Origin: Mesostigma viride
Lineage: Eukaryota > Streptophyta > Mesostigmatophyceae > Mesostigmatales > Mesostigmataceae
DNA length: 64,000 bases
NCBI GenBank assembly: GCA_009746045.1
Contig: RPFO01001427.1
Location: 64,001-128,000, forward strand
Direction of reading: 5' to 3'
Both the position numbers and the translations under genes were made by a program. The number at the start of each line of letters is the position of its first letter. Within the stretch, counting starts at the first letter, position 1. The notes below the pieces were generated by a model. The model saw nothing but the letters and a program-made list of their open reading frames with translations. It ran no database searches and had not been told where the DNA came from. Below, piece after piece: positions 1 through 11,300 of the stretch.

Positions 1-1600
1 CAGCAGGGAGTGACTCCCTGCATGGGCACAACATTACTAAATAAGGCTAGGCATCGTCTGGAGTGTGGCTCATCATAGGCACACATGTACATGATGAAAT
101 AAAGCGCGTGGCTTAGCTGGGATAGGGCCTCTAGGAGGCGTACATGTACATGGCCACGGTCTATCTATTCTACACTACTACTGCTGTATTCCCCTAAGCT
201 GGGGCGCCTGGAGTCGCTGGGGCCGCGGGGGTCGCCTGCCAGGGCTTGTGGCCGACGTAGATGGCCGCCCCCTTCCAGTACACCGGCTGCCCCGCCTTGG
301 TCTGCCGGAGCTGGAGGTAGGTCGGCCATAGCTCCCGTCGCCGTTGTTGCTGCGCCAGGGTCAGGTCGTCATCAAGGGTGAAGAGAGTCTTCTCGAGCCG
401 CTTGCGGCGTCTGAGAAAAGAAATCTTGTCCGCCGGGGTCTTAAAGGTGAGAAGGAGCGGGGGCGGCCCTGCCTTACCCCGCGCGCGGGGAAGGCGGTGG
501 GCGGCCAGCTCGATCTCACCAGTAAGGCCCATGCGATCAAGGATTTCTCTCTCAAAAGCACGCGCAAGCTTCTCGGAATTCTCACCTTCCTCCATCTTGA
601 GATTCTTGACAATGACGTTAGGGCTGCGCTTGGCGAGCTCGGCCTCCTCGCGGAGGTCAAGCGTCTGCCGCTGGAGCTGTGCTGCGACGGCGGAGGTGGT
701 GGAGGTGGTGTGCTGCTTAAGCATGTCCGCCCAGGTCGTGATGGGAGGAGCATCGCCGGCCAGGCCAGCCGAGGCTGGCTTGGCGGCAATGTCCTTCACT
801 GCCTGGGCGGTGAGGCCTGCTGTGTTCTGCAAGACCTCGATAGCGATTGCATTATCCTTGAGGCGCTGGTCGATGTCGCGGAGCTGGGCGGTGATGGAGT
901 CGGAGGAGGGGATGGCGGCGGTGGAGGAGGCGAGGAGGGTGGAGGTGGCGGTGGAAATGGTGGAGAGGAGGGGGAGCTCGGCAGCCAACGTGCTGCCCAT
1001 GGCCGCCACATCTGCAGCGATGGGGGCCACGTGCTGCTCGAGGGCCTCCTTGAGGAGTGAGCGGATGGAGGATTCGGTTAAGGTGGTGGTGAGGGGCTTT
1101 GGGGGCCAAAGCTCCTCGATGGAGCGTCCAAGGAGGGAAAAGAGGGCGAATTGCTGAAGGTGGGGGCGGCGGGCGTTGAGGACGGCCTTGTCGAAATAGC
1201 GCCTCTGGGAGAAGGCATTGACAAGGCGACCTTGGTGGGAAAGCTGCTTGCATCTATATTATAGAACTATAGTTCTATAAGAGAGGCATGCGTCCCGAAA
1301 AACACGTAGCCCAGGATGCGATCGGGTGTGAGCTTGTCAAAAAAGCCGGGCTGGCTGGCGTCAAAGTCGTACTCGTCCAAAAGCCCGTCAGGACGACTGC
1401 GCTTGGGTTCGGGCGACGCTGCTGGCGATGCGGGCTCAGCAGGGGGATGGGCGACCACTAGAGCTTGGCTAGTGGCGCCGCTGCCTTCTGTCTGGCCGGT
1501 TGGCGAAGCTGCAGCCGGGGCTGCAGGCGTATTTTCATTGCTGAGCGCAGCCGCCAGGCTGCGTTGCGTCGAGAGGCGTTTGCTCATCGTATAGTGCGTT
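1..1600 (-). pseudogene. Non-LTR retrotransposon ORF1-like protein, disrupted copy
   Basis: On the minus strand the N-terminal part (1587 to 1267) begins MSKRLSTQRS and is rich in Ala, Pro and Ser. It stops at a TAG created by an 18-bp perfect palindrome at about 1262-1279. The main part is open in another frame from about 1250 to 194. It has a predicted coiled coil (LRDIDQRLKDNAIAIEVLQ), then a segment like the RNA-binding and C-terminal domains of L1-type ORF1 proteins, with NVIVKNLKMEEGENSEKLA, AHRLPRARG and FLRRRKRLEKTLFTLDD. Such proteins bind retrotransposon RNA. No reverse transcriptase follows; after the stop there is only a 3' untranslated stretch to the window edge. The copy at 2450-3900 is a close relative. 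Family assignment rests on pattern recognition. Confidence 0.6.
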
Positions 1601-1944
1601 ATAGCTTCGGAAAATTATATCAGCATGTGCGTCTAAGAAAGACGAAGCGAACAAAATCCATGGAAGTATTTAATTAGTAGCGTGCCTGAAAGACTATGAT
1701 ACGTTGGCATGCATGCAAAGAAGATCTCCATACATATGGCATGAGTGTATGCTGACCCTGTGTCATGCTGCCCAGGGCCAAGGTATTCACATGATCGAAT
1801 TGCACGCACGCGAGCAGCAAGTATCTAACAAGCTACGTTGTCATCAGCTAGAGATACAAGTCATCAGCTGTACTGAGGTGGATGACTTGCACAGGTATGT
1901 GGTTATAGGTGGTACGTTATGAAAGATAATAGGTATGAAGCATT

Positions 1945-3930
1945 GCATGGATTAATTAATTAATTAATTAATGAGAAACATAGCTCCGTTGGAAGTATAT
2001 GTAGCACATAGCCCAGAGAAGGGGCATATGGCCTATAATACATTCTAAGCTACTTCCTGCAAGGGTGGGAATGTAAACAACACTAGCTTGCTCTAGGTGC
2101 CCCAAGGGCACCTGCACCCCCCAGAGTCTCGGGTTCAACCCAGCGAAGGGGATCCCGTCATGGGGGGGGAAGATCATTATGGCTATACAAAAGCTAGAGC
2201 ATGACATCTCAGCAGAGAGCAGCTCTCTGCATGGGCACAGCATAACTAAATAAAACTAGGCATCCGATCTGGAGTGCGGCACATCATAGGCACACATGTA
2301 CATGGCTAAATGATGCTCGTGAATCAGCTGGTATAATGCCTGTAGGAGGCGTACATGTACATGGCCACAGTCTATCTCAAGGATAGGTCTATCTCAAGGA
2401 TATGTACATGGCCACGGTCTATCTATTCGATCTACACGACTATTGCTGTATTCCCCTATAAAGCTGGGGCGTCTGGAGTCCGCGCTGGGGCCGCGGGGGT
2501 CGCATGCCAGGGCTTGTGGCCGACGCAGACGGGCCGCCTCCTTCCAGTACACGGGCTGCCCCCCCTTGGTCTGCCGGAGCTGGAGGTAGGTCGGCCATAG
2601 CTCCCGTCGCCGTTGTACGTTACTGCGCCAGGGTCAAGTCGTCGTCAAGGGTGAAGTGAGTCTTCTGGAGCCGCTTGCGGCGTCTGAGAAAGGAAATCTT
2701 GTCCGCCGGGTTCTCAAAGGTCACTGAGAAGGAGCGCGGGCGCCCCTGCCTTACCCCGCGCGCGGGGAAGGCGGTGGGCGACCAGCTCAATCTCACCAGT
2801 AAGGCCCATGCGACCAAGAGTTTCTCTCTCAAACGCACGTGCAAGCTCCTCGGAATTCTCACCTTCCTCCATGTCGAAGTGCTTGACGATGACGTTGAGG
2901 CTGCGCTTGGCGAGCTCGGCCTCCTCGCGGAGGTTGAGCGTCTGCTGCTGGAGCTGTGCAGCGACGGCGGAGGTGGTGGAGGTGGTGTGCTGCTTAAGCA
3001 TGTCCGCCCAGGTCGTGATGGGAGGAGCATCGCCGGCCAAGCTAGCAGGGGCTGGCTTGGCGGCAATGTCCTTCACCGCCTGGGCGGTGAGGCCTGCGGT
3101 GTTCTGCAGGACCTCGATGGCTATGGCATTGTCTTTGAGGCGCTGGTCGATGTCGCGGAGCTGGGCGGTGATGGAGTCGGTGGAGGCGGAGGGGGGGGGG
3201 GGGGGGGAGGCGAGGAGGGTGGAGGTGGCGGTGGGGATGGTGGGGAGCTCAGCAGCCAGCGTGCGACCCACAGCTGCCACATCCGTCTGCAGCAAGGGGC
3301 GTCACGTGCTGTGAGAGGGCGTCGTGGAGGTGGTGGAGGAAGGTGGATTCGGTCATGGGGGCGGGGTGGAGGAGGTCCTCGGCCGAGCGCTTAAGTATGG
3401 TAAAGAGAGCTTCGAGCTGAAGGCGGGGGCGGGACCAGCCGGCCAGGTTGGTCAAAGAAGGGACGTCAGATACTGACGCGGTGGGAAAACCGGCCGTCAG
3501 CTCCGTTGCGGAAAAAGTGGGTTTTGAGATGGAGTTGCTGGCACAGGGCCAGCAGTGAGGCGTGTGACCCGTAAAACACGAGATCCAGTATCTTGATGAT
3601 GGGTGGCATGTCGAAAAGGCCAGGCCTGTTGACGTCGAAGGTGGTAAAGAGCCTATCAACGTCAAAATCGCGCTCAGACCAGCCAGGTTCGCCTGGGCGA
3701 CTGCGCTTTGGGTCAGGCGATGCAGAGGGCGAGGAATTAAAGCCCGGGAGGTATCTGGGCGACCACCAGTGCGCGACTAGTGTCACCGGCCACTGCCTGC
3801 CGGACCTGATGGCGAAGCTGCAGCCGGAGCTGCAGACGTATTTTCATTGCCGAGCGCAGCCGCCAGGCCGTGCGTTGCGTCGAGGAGCGTTTGCTCGTCA
3901 TATATTGCGTAATAGCAGTTTGGAAAATTA
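1945..3930 (-). mobile_element. ORF1-only non-LTR retrotransposon copy with ATTA-type tail
   Basis: Read on the minus strand, this unit runs from an ORF1-like gene (about 3900 to 2450) through a non-coding 3' region to an alternating TTAA tail near 1950-1975. The 3' region (1975-2450) has the same order of motifs as 4230-4490 and 1-190: a TTAA tail, a stretch containing CTCCGTTGG, a GGGTTCAACCC box, and CTCTGCATGGGCACA. The tail and shared 3' end are typical of target-primed retrotransposition. No ORF2 is present between ORF1 and the tail, so the copy cannot move by itself. It sits head-to-tail with the copy at 1-1600. Confidence 0.55.
2450..3900 (-). pseudogene. ORF1-like retrotransposon protein, second disrupted copy
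   Basis: This is a paralogue of the copy at 1-1600. The shared segments are LQNTAGLTAQAVKDIAAKP, ITTWADMLKQHTTSTTSAV and the RNA-binding-like part around VIVKHFDMEEGENSEELAR. The reading frame is broken several times. One break lies at a long G run near 3189-3207, inside the Pro/Ser-rich linker; another is near 2715-2735, within the C-terminal domain. The N-terminal part (3786 to 3466) keeps FYGSHASLLALCQQLHLKT, the site that the palindrome destroys in the first copy. It is certainly non-functional as one protein. Confidence 0.6.
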
Positions 3931-4196
3931 TATCAGCATGCGCGTCTTAGAAAGACGAAGCGATTGTGATATTCACAGCTGAATTCGGTGCTCAAACGTG
4001 AAAGTTATGAGCTCCGCCGTCAGCCATGGCTACCTCGTGGCTCGTGGCTTTTGCATGGATACCCACCCCAAGCTAGTCGGTGGAGGTAGCGCGTGTTGAC
4101 ACTAGATTAATTCGGCAATGCATTGGATTCTGCGATCAATCGCTCCTTTCCCCGCCTAGACAACTACTCTAGTCCTCACACGACGTTGGACCGCGC

Positions 4197-4490
4197 CATT
4201 AATTAATTAATTAAAATTATATTTTAATTAATTAATTAGTAACATAACTCCGTTGGGAGTATAAGTAGCACATATCCCAGAGAAGGGCATATGGCTTTTA
4301 ATACATTCTGGGCTACTTCCTGCAAGGGTGGAATGTAAACAACACTTACTCGAGGTGCACCAAGGGCACCTGCACCACCATGCTGTCTCGGAGCTCAACC
4401 CAACTAAGGGGGGCCCGGCATGGGGGGGGGAGATCATCATGGCTATACAAGAGCTAGGGCATCATTGGCTTCTCAACAGAGAGCGCCATG
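4197..4490 (-). mobile_element. 5'-truncated 3' end of the same non-LTR family
   Basis: An alternating TTAA/ATTA tract at 4197-4240 is followed by about 250 bp closely matching 1975-2240. Shared landmarks are the CTCCGTTGGGAG box, TACTTCCTGCAAGGGTGG, the palindromic GTGCACCAAGGGCACC-like stretch and a G8 run. On the minus strand this is the 3' end and tail of the element with the ORF1 part missing. Shorter pieces of the same end occur at about 4780-4865, 29570-29620 and 43437-43460. Confidence 0.55.
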
Positions 4491-5808
4491 CGCCCAGGAA
4501 TAGTTATCCCACAACAATGACTCGGGCCGTACGTGGTGGCTGCAACAGCCCATTCCATTTCCATCCCACTGAGGACTTCCATGCTCACGTGACGCAGTCG
4601 ACTCAAACGACATCGTTTATATTAATAAATAAGTAAACGCTCGATCTCTGACGTTTCAATAAATTCAATTTGCTTAAATTTTATCAGCTAGAGAATAACA
4701 CGCGCAGACATGCACTAATGAATTAGTTAACTACTTAATTAATTAATTAACTACTTAATTAATTAATTAAGTGCTGGAACACATAGTGGTGCAAGTGCAC
4801 TTTGTGCACCCAGCTTAAGAGCTTGTGTAGTTTACACCCTACCCTTGCAGGAAGTTCATTCACTCCCTCTCTCTTGCTTGGACTGCTATGCAGAACAAGA
4901 AGAGATGGAAGACGCCATGCATGATTGTCCAGATGATTCTGTCCTCTGGGACGCTCTCTGGGCTGTACTTGCTCGCGCTCGCGTCCCCACTCCCCTGATT
5001 TTCGTCATCCGCACGCTGTATGAGGGGTCGACCACCTCGGTGCGCACTCAACACGATGGGATGGGATGGGATGGTGTAACAGAATAAAATGGTGGTCTCT
5101 GCTCCACTAAATGCACAGATCTTTTAGCTCCTGTCATTAAAGACAGAACGGACTTATCAAACCCCAAGAGACAGGGGAGATTCCTAGCACTCTCCAGGAA
5201 TCGTAGAGGGTGGTCGTTTCTCGTCTAGAGGACTCTCCTACGAGACGGTACTTACGCGATAGAGAGCGGTGGTCCCCTTTTGGTCGGGCGTCTCTCTGCT
5301 TGTTCATACAGACACAAGACTTCCTGTCTATCGGATATGGCTGTCCAATAACAGGGCCTGAAGTGAGCATGTTTGGTTATTAGAAATAACTTCACATAAT
5401 TGGGGGTATCCGCCTGATGGCTATGGTGACAAACAGGCAAAGCTTATGTCCCCGCCGACACAGAGGAGCCCAACGCAATCCTACAGGTCCCAGCCAATCA
5501 GAACACCGATGAACCGGTAAGGTTCTCTAGAGCTCTGTATGCTTTACACCCCTAACTTACGAAAGATACTAACTGACATCAGTCAGATTACACATAGATT
5601 CCAAGGTACTGTCCCGTACCGTCCAGGGCCCAACACAAAGGACCATCAAAAGGGCACTCCGCATAAAGTCCCCAAAAGTCAAGTCAGGCCAGGAATCATA
5701 ACACTTTGGCCGTACAAAGGACTCAGCCATTTACACTGAACGCTGAACTACAAGTTCGCGTCCACTTGGATGTAACAGTATACACACTGTCAGAAAATAC
5801 TGTTACAG
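4491..5808. other. No gene recognised
   Basis: This stretch holds TTAA-rich DNA (4735-4770), a piece of the non-LTR 3' end (about 4780-4865) and a short GGGAT run at 5057-5073. The open frames are short, unrelated to anything I recognise and without convincing codon structure. Confidence 0.5.
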
Positions 5809-5986
5809 ATGGGATGGGATGGGATGGGATGGGATGGGATGGGATGGGATGGGATGGGATGGGATGGGATGGGATGGGATGGGATGGGATGGGATGGGAT
5901 GGGATGGGATGGGATGGGATGGGATGGGATGGGATGGGATGGGATGGGATGGGATGGGATGGGATGGGATGGGATGGGATGGGATG
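5809..5986. repeat. (GGGAT)n pentanucleotide array
   Basis: About 35 nearly perfect copies of GGGAT run without interruption, so all forward frames translate as Met-Gly-Trp-Asp repeats and are not real genes. A three-copy seed of the same pentamer lies at 5057-5073. Confidence 0.95.
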
Positions 5987-7354
5987 GAGGGATTCAGGTT
6001 CGCACTAATAATTTGAGATTCCAATCCTGCAACTCCGCGCGCTACGGTGCAGCAACATATTTTCACCGACTTACTTATTCTGATCGTGACGCAGTTTCGT
6101 GTAAATTAATTAATTTAAATTCAAATCACACTGTATCACATTAATGAATAGTTAAACACGTGCTCCCACACATTAATGAATAATCAAACACATGCTCCCA
6201 CACATTGGCACGTACCAGGTTAGGCATACAAGACAACCGTTTCTGTTGAAAAGCCATGGGTTCATACGCACAGAATTGTTCCAAAGTATAGCACAGTGAT
6301 GTACATATCCTTCAAGCAGACACACGCATGCCAACAGATGTTATTACAGCTATTTATTCATTGTACTTCCTGAGCAGCCAAGAAGGCTGCTTCAGGTCCA
6401 AGTACGGGGAAAACAAAAAAACGTCTTCGCGGCAGCACGACCCTGCATTCTCTCCCTCGCCGTCTGCAGTCCTTGCCCCAAGTGCTGGCAACACTTCTGC
6501 TCGGGACCAGCAGTAGTCACAAGTCTGCCCACTGTAACCATCGTAGCTCCTACAGTAACTATATCCCAGCATCTACAATACAATACAACAACAGTGAGAC
6601 AACTAGGTGTAAAGCTAACCCGATTGTTTCCCGATGACAGCCAACAGACCATGCCGTTCAATCTAGTGCCGCACACCACCCTCGCCCGGCTCCGTGGACA
6701 GCCACGTATACGTTATGGGGAAAGGTACCCACCAGCCAGCACAAGCCTCCCCATCCCACCCCCTCCCAAAACTCCCCCGCTGCCTTATACATACAACAAG
6801 AAGTCGTCACCTCTTCGTAGGTGTGCTACCCCTGACACCCCAGCCTGCCGCTCTGACCCCACCACTATGTACCTGTGGCAGGTCCTGGTGATGATGAGCC
6901 TGCGCCCCATCATTATGTCCTCACCACTCCCATCAGGATTTGGTGAACATAAACCTACCCTTGTTATGCAAACAAACACCTGGCCTTCTTGCCGACGGGA
7001 CAACAACACACTTCCGTCCCCCAGAGAGCACTGGCAGAATTGTGTTTCTAGACACGGTTCGTAAACAGACCCTCCAGGGCTGACCTTCCAGCAGGAGACC
7101 TCCAGGGCTGACATTCCCATGAGGTGCAGACCCTTGAGATGCAGCCGGTTGGTGCAGACGCTTGTGTGTGAAGAGGGCCCCCAGAAAGACAGCATCGCAG
7201 CTGCAATGCTTCCGCCAGCTAGAGCCCTCGTCAGCCCTTGTGGAGCATCCTCGCAGCCGGTCTTGTCATCGTGGCTTCAATCGACGAACGGCTTCTGGAA
7301 CCTGCACTTGCCACTGGCCTTTTCTAATTTTTCATATCTTTTGAGAGCTATTAT
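5987..7354. other. Gene-poor spacer downstream of the transhydrogenase gene
   Basis: I see no supported coding exon. Two near-identical copies of a TTAATGAATA...CACATGCTCCCACACATT-type segment occur at 6141-6205. The part next to 7354 is expected to hold the 3' UTR of the minus-strand transhydrogenase gene, but I see no clear polyadenylation signal. Confidence 0.4.
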
Positions 7355-8311
7355 TTAGCTCTTGCGGAACATGCTCAACATGCGCTGCGTGACCACAAAC
7401 CCTCCCGCGATGTTCATGCTGGCAACGGCAATGGCAATCGCGTTCAGGACTACAGCGTCCGTCGATCGCACCTGCCAAAACTTCCAGTCATACCAGCCCT
7501 CCACCGCGTACTGGTTGGGCCAATCGTACAGGTCCTGGGTCTTGCCAGGGGACACACCCAGGAGGCCACCCAGGATGACCACGCCCGAGATCGCGTTGGA
7601 CGCGGACATGAGCGGGGTGTGCAGCGCGGGAATGACGTTGCAAACGAGGAGGTAGCCCACCCATGACCCGAGCATGAACACCATGAACTGGCCTCCGAAG
7701 GACCGAGGGGAGAAGATGGCCAGGACGACGATGAGCCCCATGAAGAGCAGCGGGAAGATGACCTCCTTGATGGAGACCAAGTTGAAGAACCGGTGGTCCA
7801 GGAGACTCGGCTTGGTGTGCTTGTGGGGGGTGGCGACGGGAGGGATTGCGGGCATGCTACGGATCTGGGGCGGCGGGCCCGCGGACTTGGGCGGGGGGTA
7901 GGTCACCTCACCCTTGTGGGCCACGGTCATGCCTCGGATGACCTCGTTCTCAAAGTCCACGTTGAAGGTCTTCGCGCCCCCCATCTCGTCCAGCAGGAAC
8001 CAGAGGTTGGTCCCGTACATCGCACTCGCCTGGGAGGCCATGCGGGAGGGGAGGTCCGTCGCGCCCACGATGGTCACCTTGTCGTTGTACAGGTAGGTCT
8101 CACCCGGGCGGGTGACCTCCACGTTGCCCCCCGTGGCGGCGGCCAGATCTACGATCACCGACCCGGCCTTCATCGAGTCCACGTGCTCCTTCTTGATGAG
8201 AATGGGCGCGCGGCGACCAGGGATGGCGGCGGTGGTGATGATGATGTCCACCTCCTCAGCCTGCTCTTGGAAGAGCTCCATCTCTTTCGCGATGAACTCC
8301 TCGGACATGAC
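7355..8311 (-). CDS. NNT: NNT exon 7: end of NAD(H) domain and alpha membrane helices
   Basis: It encodes residues 779-1096. [14 protein letters not shown] joins exactly to GGYAK of exon 6. [16 protein letters not shown] and [20 protein letters not shown] complete domain I. A Pro-rich spacer then leads to four hydrophobic helices with [19 protein letters not shown] and a C-terminus [11 protein letters not shown]. The stop is TAA at 7355-7357. Confidence 0.92.
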   Translation of the reverse strand, partial: VMSEEFIAKEMELFQEQAEEVDIIITTAAIPGRRAPILIKKEHVDSMKAGSVIVDLAAATGGNVEVTRPGETYLYNDKVTIVGATDLPSRMASQASAMYGTNLWFLLDEMGGAKTFNVDFENEVIRGMTVAHKGEVTYPPPKSAGPPPQIRSMPAIPPVATPHKHTKPSLLDHRFFNLVSIKEVIFPLLFMGLIVVLAIFSPRSFGGQFMVFMLGSWVGYLLVCNVIPALHTPLMSASNAISGVVILGGLLGVSPGKTQDLYDWPNQYAVEGWYDWKFWQVRSTDAVVLNAIAIAVASMNIAGGFVVTQRMLSMFRKS

Positions 8312-11300
8312 CTGGAGTATAATATTATAGTATCATACGATTGTGAAGTTTCATACGATGCGAGGAGAGAGGGGGAGGTCACTACAGGTGTTAGTACAAG
8401 CATGGCTTGCGAGGTGAACGAGAGCAACACGAAGCACGCAGTGCCGTAGAAAAAGAGACGCAAACAGACAAAAAGATACGGTCGCAGTGAGTCCAAGTAT
8501 AGCAATGCACAAAGGTGCAAGAAAAGCCCATCTTTCACTTCCTCTTTTATACTCTTGTTTTTCCCTTTCTTCTTCCAATTCCTTTCCCCCCCCTCCACCG
8601 CTCATGCACGCCTCACTGCGAATTTTCAAGTAACCTGTCCAGGGTGATCCCCGTTAGAGCCATCTCGCTCCATACCTTCGCATAGCCGCCCTCGCCTGCG
8701 CCATCCTCCTCAAACTCCATGACCAGGAACTCGCCGCCCATCGACTCCACCTGGTCGCGTGTCTCCAGCCGCGTGTCGAACGCCCGCACATCCGCACCCA
8801 TGGCGTGCGCGGTGCCGATGGCCTGCAGGCCGGCCACGCCCGCGCCGATGACCAGCACCTTTGCGGGTGGGTACTTGCCAGCCGCGGTGATCTCGGGGGT
8901 GAAGAAACGCTGGAAGTGAGACGCCGCCTCCACCACCGCGCGGTAGCTGCATGGAGGGAAGGCACCACACGTAACCCATGAAAGTAGAAGGACAGAACAA
9001 AAGGGTGGGATGGGGTGGGGTGGGGTGGGGTGGAAGCCATGGGGCCAAAAACATGTAAGGGGCGGTGATCTGTACAGGTCTTATACGAGGGGGGTCTTAC
9101 ACATACTATGAAGGTCCTATACACTGGTCCAATACACTATACAGGACTGTCCCAGAAGCAACATCCACTCCGCAAGCATGCCCCCACTCCCTTGGTACCG
9201 AGTATCGCACGGACTGCGACACCCACCATGACAAGTTTGCACTCAACGCGTGCAGTTTCCCGCTACGCCCATCCGCCTTGCACCCACCCTGAGGCCCCAT
9301 CCCCATATTGCCCATCCCATTCATACCCACAAACTCAATACGCGCATAAACTAGCTACACGCCTTTAAATAACCTGTAGCTGATGACACTAGATGATAAA
9401 TGATATCATCGGCACCCACCCCGCGATCTTGCCCATGGATGACAGCACGTCCAGCTTCTGGGCGCGCGAGATGCGGGGGACCGCGTCCATGGCCATCAGC
9501 GTGACCCCCCGCGCCGCTGCCCTCTCCAACAGATCCTTGTTCTGGGCCGGGCCCACAAAGCTGACCACCACCTGGCTGGGCCGGAACAAGTCGATCTCGT
9601 GCGGGCGGCCCTCGTACTCTGTGGGCGCGTTCACTTTCAAAATCACTTCCACCTCAGCGCACACCTCCTCAGGGGTGGCCACCACGGTCGCCCCCGCCTC
9701 GACGTATGCCGCATCGGTGAAGCCAGCGCCCACGCCGGCGCCCGATTCCACCACGGAGGAGAAGCCCAGCTCGAAGAGACGCTCCACGATGTCGGGTGTC
9801 AAGGCCACCCGCTTCTCATCCTTGGCACGCTCCCTGAGGACGCCCACCTGGAGGGGGTGGGATTGTGGGGGCCATGAGGAAGCAAGGCGTATAGACAGGT
9901 GAGTGCATGTGCTGGGCCACGCTCCTGTGGGGGGCGTGCCAACCTGTGGGGGGTAGAAACAGGGAAGGAACGAGATTGGGGCAATGAGGAAACACATCAA
10001 ACATGTCACGGAAACACATCTCTCGGCTGTAGGAGGTACACCCCGTAACCCCCAAGGTCATTCCTGCTCCCTCAGGAGCCCTACCTGGGGATGGGAGAAC
10101 GGCAGCAAGCGGAAAGACAGGCGGGGTAGAGAACAAACATGGGGGACGTGTGTTTGGGAGATATGTATATGTATATGTATAGGGAGGGGTGAGGGGTGAG
10201 GGGTGAGGGGTGAGGGGTGAGGGGTGAGGGGTGAGGGGTGAGGGGTGAGGGGTAAGGGGTAAGGGGGAAGAGGGGATGAGGGGAAGAGGGAGAGGAGCGA
10301 GATGGAGAGGGAGAAAGGGGAAGCGGGGGAGGGGAGAAAAGGACCCCATCGGAGCACCACTAGAAAGACTTGCGCTAGAGACAAGCAGGATGTACCTTGT
10401 TTGAATTACCAGGGGGCTTTAACCCAGCTCACCCTACGCCTCCTGCCTCTCACCCTCGTGCTGGCCATCCGTTGCCTACCCCTTGATGCTGACTGTCTAC
10501 TTTGAGCGCTAGCACAACCCACCTTACCCGCTGGCCATGCCACCCCTCACCATCATGCCGGTGACCAGAGGCTCCCCCTTCTTCCTCTTCTCAATGGTCC
10601 TTCTCCTCCTTCCCCTGGACTGCTTTCATGCGTTCTTACTCACCGGCCCACCATGCCGTGGCCAGCCCAACCGGTGGATAGCCAAGGTCCCGCCATACCC
10701 ACCTTTATGCTGGCCATCCAACTGCCAGCTCACCTCCTGATCACTGTACAAAAGCCACTTCAACCACGAAACTACTACCTTCCAAAAACTATCCGACCCC
10801 ACCTCCATGCCCATGACCGAGCACTCATACTTCTCCTTGACTCCCTGCACGCCTTCTTATCCACCAGCCAGTCAGGCTCGCCGATACCTGGGTTTCAACC
10901 AAGCTCACCTGACTTTTAGCCAAGCTCACCTTCTTGCTCGTTGGGTGCCGCTCCTTCTTCTCCTTCTTCTCCTTGACTGCCTTCTTGGCCTTGCCGTGGG
11001 CCTTGACGTCCGCGAGCCTGGGCGCCGCCCTCAGCCCCTCCAGCACCTCTTCGAGCATCTTCTTGGCGTCGCCCAGTAGCATGCGGTTATTCGGGTACAG
11101 GAACAACGGATTCTCCACGTTGGCGTACCCGGACGCGAGCGACCGCTTCATGACCACCGTGGTCTTGGCCTGCCAGACCTGGAGCACCGGCATGCCGTAA
11201 ATCGCGCTCGACGGGTCGAGCTCGGCCGCAGGGTTCACTGTATCGTTCGCGCCTATAACGACCACCACGTCGGTCTCGGGGAAGTCACCATTAATCTCGT

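Noticed and set aside
344-1157. Plus-strand frames of 238 and 259 residues at the left edge
   Set aside because: Antisense shadows of the ORF1-like protein, which has domain-like sequence only on the minus strand.
5809-5986. Interstitial telomere
   Set aside because: The unit is GGGAT, not TTAGGG or TTTAGGG or a known variant.
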